A DNA stretch of 59,239 nt, from positions 1 to 59,239 of the forward strand of contig JAVCCC010000021.1 in NCBI GenBank assembly GCA_030765785.1, read 5' to 3'. Positions 47,950 through 56,746 of the stretch are shown piece by piece (position 1 is the first letter of the stretch; every line of letters begins with the position of its first letter). A program made the position numbers and the translations under genes. The notes under the pieces were generated by a model. That model made no database searches, was not told where the DNA came from, and saw only the letters and a list, made by a program, of their open reading frames with translations. The stretch is from Candidatus Aceula lacicola (GTDB taxonomy: Bacteria > Omnitrophota > Gorgyraeia > Zapsychrales > Aceulaceae).

Positions 47950-49670
47950 TACTCTTCCATCTCTTCATCTGAAGCTGTTACTCTCAAAACTTCTTCAATA
48001 GATGTTAACCCTGCAGCTGCCTTCTCAAGACCATCTTCTCTCATCGTCACCATCTTCTCTCGACGAGAAACTTCTTTAATCTGAAATTCACCGACTCTAT
48101 CTAAAATACACTTTTTAACTGCAGGAGTTAAAACCATAATTTCAGTAATTCCGATTCTCCCCTGATATCCTAATTCAAAACAATGTTTGCAGCCTTTCGG
48201 CTTAAAAAATGTTGGCTTTTTATTAAATTTTAATTTAGTAAGTCCAATCTTTTTGGCTAAATAATCTGGAACATCCTGAGGTTCCTTACATTTATCACAA
48301 AGCTTTCGAAGCAAGCGCTGCGCAACAACACTTAAAACAGAGGAACAGATTAAAAAAGGCTCAATACCCATATTCACCATACGCACAACCGATCCTGCCG
48401 CTGTCGTCGTATGAAGTGAGCTTAAAACCAGATGACCTGTCAATGCTGCTTTAATAGCTACATCTAAAGTTTCAAAATCACGAATTTCACCAATCATAAT
48501 AACATCCGGATCTTGGCGTAAAATCGATCGTAGCGTTGAGGCAAACGTCAAATTAACCTGCGGCTTAATGTTAACCTGATTAATTCCCTTCATTTGATAT
48601 TCCACAGGATCTTCAACTGTAATAATATTCTTTTCTGGAGAATCAATAAATTTTAAAATAGAATAAAGCGTTGTTGTTTTTCCACTTCCTGTCGGTCCGC
48701 ATGTCAAAATCATTCCATGAGGCTTCAAGGAACATTCTTTGAGTGTTTCAAGCGCCTGCTCTTTAAAACCAAGCCTTCCAATATCCAACATCGCCGCATT
48801 CTTATCTAAAACACGCAAAACAACTTTTTCGCCAAATGCAGCTGGAAGCACGCTAACGCGAAAATCCACTTCACGCTTTCGATCAGTCATAATCTTAAAA
48901 CGTCCATCCTGAGGAAGTCGATGCTCAGAAATATCAAGGTTGGACATAATTTTAATCCTTGAAATAACTGGAAAATGAAGATTTTTTGACATACGATCAA
49001 CTTCTCGAATAATTCCATCTACTCGATAGCGAATGCGCAATGCTTTTTCTAAGGGTTCAATAAAAATATCACTCGCCTTAGCAATAATTGCCTGCTTAAT
49101 AATCGCATCCGTCAACCTAATCGTTGGAGCGTCTTGAATCAAGCTCTCAACATGCTGATTTTCGGTAATCTTTGAAGAATCCTTAATAAGCTCAAGCTCC
49201 TCTGAATCAGAAATATCTTTCATAATTTGCTCAAACGCAATATTGGCATCTTCAGAATGATAAATTCCAATAGCCTTTTCAATATCTTTAAGCTGCGCTT
49301 TTACAGGATGGACTCGAAGCCCAGTTAAAGCGTTAATATTGTCCATCGAAACAATATCAGACGAGTTTGCCATAGCTAAAATTAAAACATGCCCTATACA
49401 AGCTATCGGCATAATTTGATAATTCAAGGCAATTGCTTTAGGAATAATTTCGAGTGCTTCTGGAAAGATTCTTAGATCAGACACATCGATCGGCGATGAC
49501 CCTAACCCTTCAACGAAGAAATCAACAACTTCTGATTCTGATGCTAATCCCTTTTTAATTATGTAATCAGCAAAAAACTCACCTTTTAATTCTGCTTCAT
49601 CAAAAATCGTAGAATCAATTTTTTTTCTTTCAATCAATATGCTTTTTAATTTTTTGGCTGGTGAGATCAT
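47949..49670 (-). CDS. Type IV pilus/type II secretion ATPase PilB/GspE (copy 2)
   Basis: 573 aa. Same domain order as its downstream neighbour: MshEN-like N-terminus (about 1-140), N2 ('RIRYRVDGIIREV'), Walker A GPTGSGKT at 325-332, Asp box 'ITVEDPVEYQ', Walker B 'PDVIMIGEIRD' and His box 'LVLSSLHTTT'. The zinc site is formed by 'CDKC' and 'CKHC'. Motor residues are intact, so it should be active. Tandem, unequal copies suggest different roles, such as pilus and secretion or heterohexamers. It overlaps the upstream MshEN gene by 4 nt. Confidence 0.93.
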   Translation of the reverse strand: MISPAKKLKSILIERKKIDSTIFDEAELKGEFFADYIIKKGLASESEVVDFFVEGLGSSPIDVSDLRIFPEALEIIPKAIALNYQIMPIACIGHVLILAMANSSDIVSMDNINALTGLRVHPVKAQLKDIEKAIGIYHSEDANIAFEQIMKDISDSEELELIKDSSKITENQHVESLIQDAPTIRLTDAIIKQAIIAKASDIFIEPLEKALRIRYRVDGIIREVDRMSKNLHFPVISRIKIMSNLDISEHRLPQDGRFKIMTDRKREVDFRVSVLPAAFGEKVVLRVLDKNAAMLDIGRLGFKEQALETLKECSLKPHGMILTCGPTGSGKTTTLYSILKFIDSPEKNIITVEDPVEYQMKGINQVNIKPQVNLTFASTLRSILRQDPDVIMIGEIRDFETLDVAIKAALTGHLVLSSLHTTTAAGSVVRMVNMGIEPFLICSSVLSVVAQRLLRKLCDKCKEPQDVPDYLAKKIGLTKLKFNKKPTFFKPKGCKHCFELGYQGRIGITEIMVLTPAVKKCILDRVGEFQIKEVSRREKMVTMREDGLEKAAAGLTSIEEVLRVTASDEEMEE

Positions 49671-50119
49671 CTCTTTGCTCGATAATATCGATCGATTGTA
49701 TTTCGAACATCTGTCGACGTGCTAACAAATGTTTGAACGGAACATTTTGTCAACTCTTCAATTTCTTCAATCGCCTCAGAAACCAACGGATTTGCCATCG
49801 CCAACGTCAAACTTGCTCCAATCTTATCGATCGGAACTAGACAAAATTTCTCACAAAGATCAACAGGAATGAAAGAAAGAACCTCTTCTTCAATCTCATA
49901 ATTTGACAGAGGCAAATAAGGAAAACCGTACTGCGACGTTAAAGCTTGCGCAATATCTTCTTCCGATGCGTACTTAAGCAAAATCAAAGCCTCTCCAATG
50001 AGGACTCCTTTTTCACTTTGATATTTAATGGCTTCCTCTAGCTGAACTTTATTGACAACGCCTCGTTCGACAAGAAGCTCTCCAAGAAATTTTTTGTTGA
50101 TTCGTTTATAATCTTCCAT
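49667..50119 (-). CDS. Stand-alone MshEN/GspE N-terminal domain protein
   Basis: 150 aa. Looks like the N-terminal domain of PilB without any ATPase. Two tandem repeat motifs of the MshEN type are visible at about residues 9-35 ('KFLGELLVERGVVNKVQLEEAIKYQ') and 36-60 ('LIGEALILLKYASEEDIAQALTSQYGFPYL'), the arrangement that binds cyclic di-GMP in MshE. The C-terminal half carries 'LCEKFCLVPIDKIGASLTLAMANP', also typical of the ATPase N-domains. First gene of the ATPase-pilC group, with an ATGA overlap onto copy 2. A c-di-GMP sensing role is inference. Confidence 0.85.
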   Translation of the reverse strand: MEDYKRINKKFLGELLVERGVVNKVQLEEAIKYQSEKGVLIGEALILLKYASEEDIAQALTSQYGFPYLPLSNYEIEEEVLSFIPVDLCEKFCLVPIDKIGASLTLAMANPLVSEAIEEIEELTKCSVQTFVSTSTDVRNTIDRYYRAKR

Positions 50120-50142
50120 AATATGAGTATATTTATTAATAA

Positions 50143-50158
50143 AGTATACGAATATACT
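50143..50158 (-). promoter_or_regulatory. Perfect inverted repeat in the promoter region of the pilus ATPase operon
   Basis: AGTATA-TTCG-TATACT, a 6-bp perfect inverted repeat with a UUCG-type loop, upstream of the MshEN gene. The right arm TATACT is also a plausible -10 box, and a second TATACT lies about 16 nt nearer the gene. No good -35 (TTGACA-like) is present. An operator or a factor-dependent promoter is possible. Confidence 0.35.
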
Positions 50159-50171
50159 ACCCCAAAATTAA

Positions 50172-50200
50172 AAATATTACAAATTTAAACATTAATATTT
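50172..50200 (-). terminator. Weak AU-only hairpin after rodA
   Basis: AAATATTA and TAATATTT (50193-50200 and 50172-50179) form an 8-bp stem with a 13-nt loop that includes the rodA stop codon, followed by TTAATTTT. With no G-C pairs the stem is weak, so it is at best a leaky terminator between the cell-wall and pilus groups. Confidence 0.3.
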
Positions 50201-51305
50201 AGAAAATTGTCCTTCTTCTGCCAAGGCTTAAAAGAAAACCCATCATCAAAACAAAGACTACAAAAGAGGATCGACCATAGCTAACAAAAGGTAAAGTAAG
50301 CCCTACGATAGGACAGAGCCCCAAAACCATACCAATGTTAATAACGGTTTGAAGTGTCAAAATAGTAATAATGCCAATACCTGCCAAATATCCAAATTTT
50401 TCTTTGGTTCGCTCAACTAGATCAAGCGATGTCATGATAAGAATAAAAAAGCAAACGATTAAAAAGACAGCGCCAATAAAACCCCACTCTTCTCCTATAA
50501 CAGAAAAGATAAAATCCGTGTGCCGCTCAGGCAGAAAATTAAGCTGATTTTGTGTTCCAGACAACCATCCTTTGCCAAATATCTGACCCGATCCAACAGC
50601 AATCTTTGATTGAATAATTGTATATCCTGCTCCCAAAGGATCAATATTTGGATTTAAAAAAACAAGCAATCGATCTTTTTGATATGCCTTCATAAAGCTC
50701 CAAAATATAGGAACCGAAACAAGTCCAATCCCAAAAAGACCTACCAAATATTTATACGCGATTCCGCTTGCATACAAAACAACAATAAAAATCCCAAACA
50801 ACAAGAGCGCTGTTCCTAAATCAGGTTGCTTAAAGACTAAAAGCGCTGGAAACACAACAAGAACAAGCGGAATTAGGAAATCAGAAAAGAAATCTGCTTT
50901 TAATCCATGATGATGAAAAGCAATTTTTGGTTTATTATCAGAAAAATATCGAGCTAGAACTAAAATAATTGAAAACTTCATCAGCTCAGATGGCTGAAAG
51001 TTTAAACCAAAAAAATCAATCCATCTTTTTGCACCAAGAGCATAGTGTCCAAAGATAAAAATTCCAATCAAAAAAACAATATTGACAATATAAAGAATAT
51101 ACGCGACGTCATAAAACTTTCGATAATCAATATAACTCAAACCTAAAATCGCCAAGAGCCCAACAACAGCTAAAATTAACTGATCAAAAAAAACTTTTTG
51201 AGAAACTCTCGTGTTTTGATACGAAGCGCTATACAAGGCGAGCAAGCCTACGACGACAATAACAATCATTGCAATCCAGATAATTTTATTTAAATTTCGG
51301 CTCAT
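50199..51305 (-). CDS. rodA: Peptidoglycan polymerase RodA (SEDS family)
   Basis: 368 aa. SEDS glycosyltransferase that polymerises lipid II for rod-shaped growth with PBP2. About ten transmembrane helices. Signature segments are 'ALYSASY' near 24, 'LGAKRWIDFFGLNFQPSELMKFSIIL' near 90 and the catalytic-loop region 'QKDRLLVFLNPNIDPLGAGYTIIQSKIAVGSG'. The conserved 'LPERHTDFIFSVIGEEWGF' is present. It follows mrdA by 6 nt in the mre operon. Confidence 0.95.
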   Translation of the reverse strand: MSRNLNKIIWIAMIVIVVVGLLALYSASYQNTRVSQKVFFDQLILAVVGLLAILGLSYIDYRKFYDVAYILYIVNIVFLIGIFIFGHYALGAKRWIDFFGLNFQPSELMKFSIILVLARYFSDNKPKIAFHHHGLKADFFSDFLIPLVLVVFPALLVFKQPDLGTALLLFGIFIVVLYASGIAYKYLVGLFGIGLVSVPIFWSFMKAYQKDRLLVFLNPNIDPLGAGYTIIQSKIAVGSGQIFGKGWLSGTQNQLNFLPERHTDFIFSVIGEEWGFIGAVFLIVCFFILIMTSLDLVERTKEKFGYLAGIGIITILTLQTVINIGMVLGLCPIVGLTLPFVSYGRSSFVVFVLMMGFLLSLGRRRTIF

Positions 51306-51311
51306 AATTTC

Positions 51312-53027
51312 CTATATAATTTTTTCTCTTCTCATTCTAGCTAAAAGTTTTTTTGCAATACGACACGCATAATAGCTAGAACCGCCGTGCTCTAAAAGGA
51401 CACAAAATGCTATTTTTCGATTTGTCTCTGGACAAAAACCAACAAACCAAGAATGATGACGTTTTCCTTGAGACGATTGCGCTGTTCCTGTTTTTCCAAG
51501 CACCAAAAGATTATTCATCGCCAACAGATGTGCGGTTCCGGCATAATCTCCAATCGCAGCTTTCATTCCCACTTTAACATCTTCAAAATATTCTTTAGGA
51601 ACATCAATGTCTCTAGATAAAATTAACTCTTTGTTCTCTGCCTCACCAATTGAAACCATCACGTGCGGAGCAATCTCTTTTCCATCTCGAGCAACAGTCG
51701 AAATCATATTAACAAGCTGAATTGGCGTTGCCAAAACATCTCCCTGCCCAATTGAAAAATTAAGCGTATCTCCTTTGCTCCAAGATCGCCCAGAACGTTT
51801 GAACGCCTTGTTGGGATCAGGAATCAAGCCAGGCTCCTCGTACGGAAGATCAATATTCGTCGGTATTCCCAAACCAAAAAGATACGCATACTCTTCTATA
51901 GATTCAGGGCCTAACAATAACCCAACATTATAAAAATACACATTGCAAGAATGGGCAATCGCTTCAGTAAAATTTTGAATCCCGTGAGAATGAGAACAAC
52001 GAAACGATCTTCGTCCCAAGGGATAAGAACCATTACATAAAAATGTTTTATCAGTCGAAAGTTTCTTTTGATCTAGCACCGCAAGGGCCATTAAGATTTT
52101 AAATACTGATCCCGGTGGATATTGCCCGCTAATCGCTCTATTCATCATCGGAGCTGAAGAATCTAAAAACAGCCTAGATCTTTTTCTAGATTTCAAAATG
52201 TCTGTAAAAATATTAGGATCAAACGATGGCGCGCTCACCATGCCAAGCACTTCTCCGGTATCAAGATCCAAAACAACAATCGCCCCTCTTTTATCAGAAA
52301 GCAGATTACCTGCAATCTTTTGAATTCGAGCATCAATGCCCAGAACAATATCCTGCCCCTTGACAGGCTCCCTCATGCCTAAAAGGCGTACTTGCTCACC
52401 TCGATTATTAACTTCGACTTGAAATCCTCCATCTTGCCCTCTTAAAAAATTATCATAATACTCTTCGACCCCAGAATATCCAGTCACATCTTGAATCGAA
52501 AATCCATAATCTTTAAACTTCTTTACCTTGTCTTGATTTATTCTTGAAACGTATCCTAAGACATGCGCACCGATTTCACCAAAAGGATATTCTCTTTTTG
52601 CTCCCACGTTTACAAAAAGCCCTGGAAAGCGAAATTTATTTTCTTCTAAAACAACCGCTTTTTTTTGATCAATGTCTTCCTGGATAACAACCGGGACAAA
52701 AGGAGCCGCTGATCTGTCTTTGAAAATTTTTAACAATACGTCCTGGTCGACTTCTAACGTCCTGCTTAAAAACGAAAACAACTCTTCTTTGTCCCTAATT
52801 TCTTGCGAAATAATTACCGCATCAAACGAAACGCGCGTATCTGCTAAGACAACGCCGTTTCGATCTAAAATTCGCCCACGATTCCCCTCAACCGGTACAA
52901 TGCGAATACGATTATACCGACTCAACTCATAGTATTCATTGCCTTTAATAATCTGAAGGTGAAAAAGCCCAGCGATTAAAGCAAGAAAAAAACTAACAAT
53001 AATTAATTTAATAATTTTGAATCGCAT
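51312..53027 (-). CDS. mrdA: Penicillin-binding protein 2 (class B transpeptidase)
   Basis: 571 aa. D,D-transpeptidase that cross-links peptidoglycan made by RodA. Single N-terminal transmembrane helix (about 7-26), pedestal domain starting 'RGRILDRNGVVLADT', and transpeptidase domain with SVFK at 307-310 (nucleophile Ser307), SCN at 360-362 and KTG at 512-514. All three penicillin-binding motifs are intact. The start overlaps mreD by 25 nt. Lies next to rodA, its partner. Confidence 0.95.
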   Translation of the reverse strand: MRFKIIKLIIVSFFLALIAGLFHLQIIKGNEYYELSRYNRIRIVPVEGNRGRILDRNGVVLADTRVSFDAVIISQEIRDKEELFSFLSRTLEVDQDVLLKIFKDRSAAPFVPVVIQEDIDQKKAVVLEENKFRFPGLFVNVGAKREYPFGEIGAHVLGYVSRINQDKVKKFKDYGFSIQDVTGYSGVEEYYDNFLRGQDGGFQVEVNNRGEQVRLLGMREPVKGQDIVLGIDARIQKIAGNLLSDKRGAIVVLDLDTGEVLGMVSAPSFDPNIFTDILKSRKRSRLFLDSSAPMMNRAISGQYPPGSVFKILMALAVLDQKKLSTDKTFLCNGSYPLGRRSFRCSHSHGIQNFTEAIAHSCNVYFYNVGLLLGPESIEEYAYLFGLGIPTNIDLPYEEPGLIPDPNKAFKRSGRSWSKGDTLNFSIGQGDVLATPIQLVNMISTVARDGKEIAPHVMVSIGEAENKELILSRDIDVPKEYFEDVKVGMKAAIGDYAGTAHLLAMNNLLVLGKTGTAQSSQGKRHHSWFVGFCPETNRKIAFCVLLEHGGSSYYACRIAKKLLARMRREKII

Positions 53028-53488
53028 TTTCTAAGATAGTCAACACAAAACGGCGAAACTGCAACAGTTGCCGCAACTTCAGGAAGAAAAACAAAAATAA
53101 AAACATCGCCGAAATTAATTTTTAAAAACATTGAATTAATAAAATATATCGAAATAATATTAAGCGTACTAAATATTCCGGCGAGTACAAGCTTAAAAGA
53201 AAGCGCATCAAACTCTACAAAATATTTCTTCACAGCGATCAAGACATACGAACAAGAAATAAACGATACAACATGGGCACCAAAAACTCCAGAACCAAAA
53301 CTATCAGAAAGAATACCGCATATTAAAGAAGTCGCAATTCCATAACGAATGCCAAATTTTAAATTAGAATAAACAACAAGAAGGACAAGTAAGCTCGGCT
53401 TAAACCAAGAGCCAAATATTTGGAATATCGCAACCTCAATCAAAAATAACACAAACGAAAAGATGATAATAACAAAAAGTTTTTTCAT
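53003..53488 (-). CDS. mreD: Rod shape-determining protein MreD
   Basis: 161 aa, very hydrophobic with about five transmembrane helices. Sequence identity in this family is low, so it is assigned by size, hydrophobicity, the 'NLKFGIRYGIATSLICGILSDSFGSGVFGAHVVSF' segment (a typical MreD region) and its place between mreC and mrdA. It helps position the elongasome at the inner membrane. The end overlaps mrdA by 25 nt. Confidence 0.88.
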   Translation of the reverse strand: MKKLFVIIIFSFVLFLIEVAIFQIFGSWFKPSLLVLLVVYSNLKFGIRYGIATSLICGILSDSFGSGVFGAHVVSFISCSYVLIAVKKYFVEFDALSFKLVLAGIFSTLNIISIYFINSMFLKINFGDVFIFVFLPEVAATVAVSPFCVDYLRKCDSKLLN

Positions 53489-53505
53489 AAATTTTATACC
53501 TGGAT

Positions 53506-54297
53506 TTACTTCTGCGGCATCTTGAGAACGATCACTTCTTCTATTTGTGACAACGAGACAACAGGCTCAACAAAACATTCAATCGTTGGACTACTAGGAC
53601 TGTCTTGTACAGCAATAACCTTCCCAACTAAAAGCCCCTCTGGAAAAAAAGAACTTAACTTTGACGTGATAACATTATCTCCAATATTAGTTTTCGATTT
53701 TGGCGAAAGATATTGCATTCGACAAATTCCCTGCAATGTTCCGGAAACTAAACCCTGTTCTCGATTATGTTGAATTATTGCAGCGACACTGAAGCTCGGA
53801 TCTGTCAAAAGCATAACTTTACTTATTTTAGACCCAACTTCTAGAATTTTTCCAACAACACCTAAAGAGCTCACAACTGGCATCCCCTGCTTTAATCCAT
53901 CAATAGAGCCACGATCAATAACGATAACCGCACTCCAATTTGACGGATCTCGACCAATTACGCTTGCTGCAACAGAAGAAAAAACAGATGTTGATTTAAA
54001 ATCTAAGAGATCTTTAAAACGGCTATTTTCTTTTGAAAGCTCCTCTTGTTCGATTAAGCGCCTTTTTAAAATTTCGTTTTCATCTTTTAAAACTTTGTTT
54101 TGATTAAAAGTTTTTCGATAAAACAAAACCTTCTTCATTTCTTTTAATGGGAAAGTAACGATTTTGATAGGCCAAGACGAGACGGAAACAACAGTTGTGC
54201 GTAATCCAGAAAAAGTATTTTGATTAAGAAATAAAATAAAAAACGGCAGGGCGAGAACTAAAAAATATATAATTTTTTTTCGTGAGCTTTGAAACAC
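53506..54297 (-). CDS. mreC: Rod shape-determining protein MreC
   Basis: 263 aa. One N-terminal transmembrane helix ('KIIYFLVLALPFFILFL'), a coiled coil (about 60-95, 'NQNKVLKDENEILKRRLIEQEELSKEN') and a periplasmic beta-sandwich with 'VIGRDPSNWSAVIVIDRGSIDGLKQGMPVVSSLGVVGKI', the MreC signature. It activates PBP2-RodA and links them to MreB filaments. Located between mreB (19-nt gap) and mreD. Confidence 0.94.
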   Translation of the reverse strand: MFQSSRKKIIYFLVLALPFFILFLNQNTFSGLRTTVVSVSSWPIKIVTFPLKEMKKVLFYRKTFNQNKVLKDENEILKRRLIEQEELSKENSRFKDLLDFKSTSVFSSVAASVIGRDPSNWSAVIVIDRGSIDGLKQGMPVVSSLGVVGKILEVGSKISKVMLLTDPSFSVAAIIQHNREQGLVSGTLQGICRMQYLSPKSKTNIGDNVITSKLSSFFPEGLLVGKVIAVQDSPSSPTIECFVEPVVSLSQIEEVIVLKMPQK

Positions 54298-54316
54298 ATT
54301 AATATTCTTTTAAGCG

Positions 54317-55390
54317 TTAAAAATCAATTTTAGCAGGAACAACAAGTCCTCGACGTAATCGCGCTGGCATATCAAGCGTCTGACCCGTCCCTAAGACAAC
54401 CGCTGTCAACGGATCATCAGCAATATGAACAGGAAGACCTGTTTCTTCAGCAATCAATTTATCAAGACCTCTTAACATAGAACCTCCGCCTGCCATAACA
54501 ATACCTCGATCAATAAGATCAGCCGCAAGTTCTGGAGGAGTCTGCTCTAAAGTTGTTTTGGATGCATCAACAATTGCACGTACTGGAGGCTGAAGCGCTT
54601 CACGAATTTCAACAGAGGTGATGGTAATTGTTTTTGGCAATCCTGAAATAAGATCTCGCCCTCGAACATCCATAGTCAACTCTTCATCAAGAGGATACGC
54701 AGATCCAATTCGGATCTTAATCTCTTCTGCTGTTCGTTCACCAATCATCAAATTGTATGTTTTACCTAGATAATCAATGATCGCCGTATCCATTTCATCG
54801 CCTGCAATTCGAATTGACTGTGAATTAACAATGCCACCTAAAGAAAGAACCGCAAACTCTGTTGTTCCTCCGCCAATATCAAGAATCATATTACCCGCAG
54901 GATCTTCTACCGGAAGACCAGCCCCAACAGCAGCAGCCTTTGGTTCTTCAATCAAATCAACCGAACGAGCACCAGCCCGCTCAGCAGAATCTTTAACAGC
55001 TCTCTTTTCTACTTCCGTAATACCAGAAGGAATAGCAACAACCATCGCAGGACGAACCAACACTCTTCGAGAATGGACTTTCTTGATAAAATAACGAAGC
55101 ATCGCCTCTGTTATTTCAAAATCGGAAATAACGCCATCGCGCATAGGACGCACAGCCACAATAGAGCCAGGGGTGCGACCAAGCATTCTTTTAGCTTCTT
55201 CCCCAACAGCTAAAACCTGTCCCGTTTCTTTATGAAGGGCCACAACAGATGGCTCGCAAAGAACAACCCCTTGTCCCTTAATATAAACTAAGGTCGTAGC
55301 GGTTCCAAGATCAATTCCCATATCATTAGAAAAAAGACCGAGCACATAATTTACAACTTTTTTGGTTCTCTTCAAAAATTTCTGTAACAT
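54317..55390 (-). CDS. mreB: Rod shape-determining protein MreB with N-terminal basic helix
   Basis: 357 aa. Bacterial actin that guides lateral wall synthesis. The actin fold starts near residue 22: '[21 protein letters not shown]' is the phosphate 1 loop. '[19 protein letters not shown]' is phosphate 2, and '[18 protein letters not shown]' is the adenosine loop. Residues 1-20 ('[20 protein letters not shown]') form a basic amphipathic stretch that could anchor the filament to the membrane. First gene of mreBCD-mrdA-rodA, with its own promoter. Confidence 0.97.
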   Translation of the reverse strand: MLQKFLKRTKKVVNYVLGLFSNDMGIDLGTATTLVYIKGQGVVLCEPSVVALHKETGQVLAVGEEAKRMLGRTPGSIVAVRPMRDGVISDFEITEAMLRYFIKKVHSRRVLVRPAMVVAIPSGITEVEKRAVKDSAERAGARSVDLIEEPKAAAVGAGLPVEDPAGNMILDIGGGTTEFAVLSLGGIVNSQSIRIAGDEMDTAIIDYLGKTYNLMIGERTAEEIKIRIGSAYPLDEELTMDVRGRDLISGLPKTITITSVEIREALQPPVRAIVDASKTTLEQTPPELAADLIDRGIVMAGGGSMLRGLDKLIAEETGLPVHIADDPLTAVVLGTGQTLDMPARLRRGLVVPAKIDF

Positions 55391-55414
55391 AATATCACTC
55401 CTATAGTAACAAAC

Positions 55415-55443
55415 ATCTTATATGAAAAGAAAAGCAGTGTCAA
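55415..55443 (-). promoter_or_regulatory. Promoter of the mreBCD-mrdA-rodA operon
   Basis: -35 TTGACA (55438-55443, perfect) and -10 TAAGAT (55415-55420, 4 of 6), with a 17-nt spacer, in the 66-nt gap between aroA and mreB. The -35 lies 14 nt after the aroA stop. A TATAAG at 15-nt spacing is an alternative -10. The transcript leader would be about 20 nt. Confidence 0.65.
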
Positions 55444-55456
55444 TCCTAAAGGCTTT

Positions 55457-56746
55457 TTATATTTTCTTAATTTTTGCCCCTAATTTTCTCAAATCAGAAA
55501 CAAAATCTGGATAAGACTTATCCACGCATTCTATATCTTTAACTCTCACACCAACTTTTAACCCTAAAACACAAAATGACATTGCTAAGCGATGATCATG
55601 ATGCGGGTTAAGCAGAGCATTCTTCTTGTATTCTTTTTGAGGATAAATAATTATCTCACCTTTTTTCTCAACAATCTTAACCCCAACCTTCACTAATTCC
55701 TTCCTTAAATCACTGATCCGGTCCGACTCCTTAACTCGTGCATGTTCAATACCATAAAGGCGTGTCTTTTTTTGAGCAAAAAGAGCCAAAACACTCATGA
55801 TTGGAAGAAGATCTGGACAATCCTTCAAAGAAAAAGAACCACCCTTTAAAGAAAATGGGCCCTTAAGCTCTAAAAAGTTCTTTGTCTTTTTTATCTTAAC
55901 GCCCATTATCTTTAAAAAATCCATTATTCTACCATCAGCTTGAATTAGGCTAGGATCTAAAAACCCTTTTAATTTTACATTCGACTCGACTAAAGCGGCT
56001 GCTGCTAACGAAAAAGCAGCCAATCCATAATCCGAAGGAACGATAAAGTTCTTCAGTCCCTTAAACTTCTGATTCGCTTTAACTAAAAAACAATTTTTTG
56101 ATACCCGTCGAACAGAAATGCCAGATTTTTTAAGAACGTTGATCGTCATCTCAATGTAAGTCTGAGAAACAAACGCCTTTCCTTTAACAGAAAGTCGCAA
56201 ATCATTCTTTAAAAACGGAGCTGCAATCAAAAGCGCAGATATAAACTGAGAACTTAGCGAGCCATCAATGCCAACTGGTCCTCCCTTTAAATGACCACCC
56301 TTAATATTAATCGGAACTGTTTCTTGAACGCCTTTCCCTTTGACATCTCGACCCATTTCTCGCAATACTTTTGTTAAAAACTGATTTGGTCGAGACCGAA
56401 GCGTCCCTTCTCCAATAACTTGACTCTTGCTATTTTTTAATGCCAACAGCGGCAAAACAAATCGTAACACTGTTCCAGATTCGTTAACATTAACGATAAG
56501 AAATTTTTTCTCTTTTAAGAAATTTGCTTTAATAAAGAAATCTTTTTTTGAAAGACAAGCAACGCTAGACCCTAAATGCTTTGCGGTTCGCATCGCAGCT
56601 TTGGCATCATCACAAGAAGAAAAATTTTTAATTTTAGATACACCACCACAAGCACTAATGATGGCAGCACGAATAGAATAAGATTTTGAAGAAGGGAGAA
56701 AAATGCTCCCTTTTAACTTTTTGGTAGGCCCAACTGAAAGAATCAT
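55457..56746 (-). CDS. aroA: 3-phosphoshikimate 1-carboxyvinyltransferase (EPSP synthase)
   Basis: 429 aa. Makes EPSP from shikimate 3-phosphate and PEP in aromatic amino-acid synthesis. Substrate residues are Lys21, Ser22 and Arg26 ('SKSYSIRA'), 'SSQ' at 165-167, catalytic Asp312 ('PDLLP'), Glu340 ('KESDRI') and 'DHRLAM' later. The loop usually NAGTAMR or NSGTT-R reads NESGTVLR at 88-95, a divergent type for which glyphosate class cannot be read from sequence. The ATG overlaps the upstream coiled-coil gene stop by 1 nt. Confidence 0.93.
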   Translation of the reverse strand: MILSVGPTKKLKGSIFLPSSKSYSIRAAIISACGGVSKIKNFSSCDDAKAAMRTAKHLGSSVACLSKKDFFIKANFLKEKKFLIVNVNESGTVLRFVLPLLALKNSKSQVIGEGTLRSRPNQFLTKVLREMGRDVKGKGVQETVPINIKGGHLKGGPVGIDGSLSSQFISALLIAAPFLKNDLRLSVKGKAFVSQTYIEMTINVLKKSGISVRRVSKNCFLVKANQKFKGLKNFIVPSDYGLAAFSLAAAALVESNVKLKGFLDPSLIQADGRIMDFLKIMGVKIKKTKNFLELKGPFSLKGGSFSLKDCPDLLPIMSVLALFAQKKTRLYGIEHARVKESDRISDLRKELVKVGVKIVEKKGEIIIYPQKEYKKNALLNPHHDHRLAMSFCVLGLKVGVRVKDIECVDKSYPDFVSDLRKLGAKIKKI

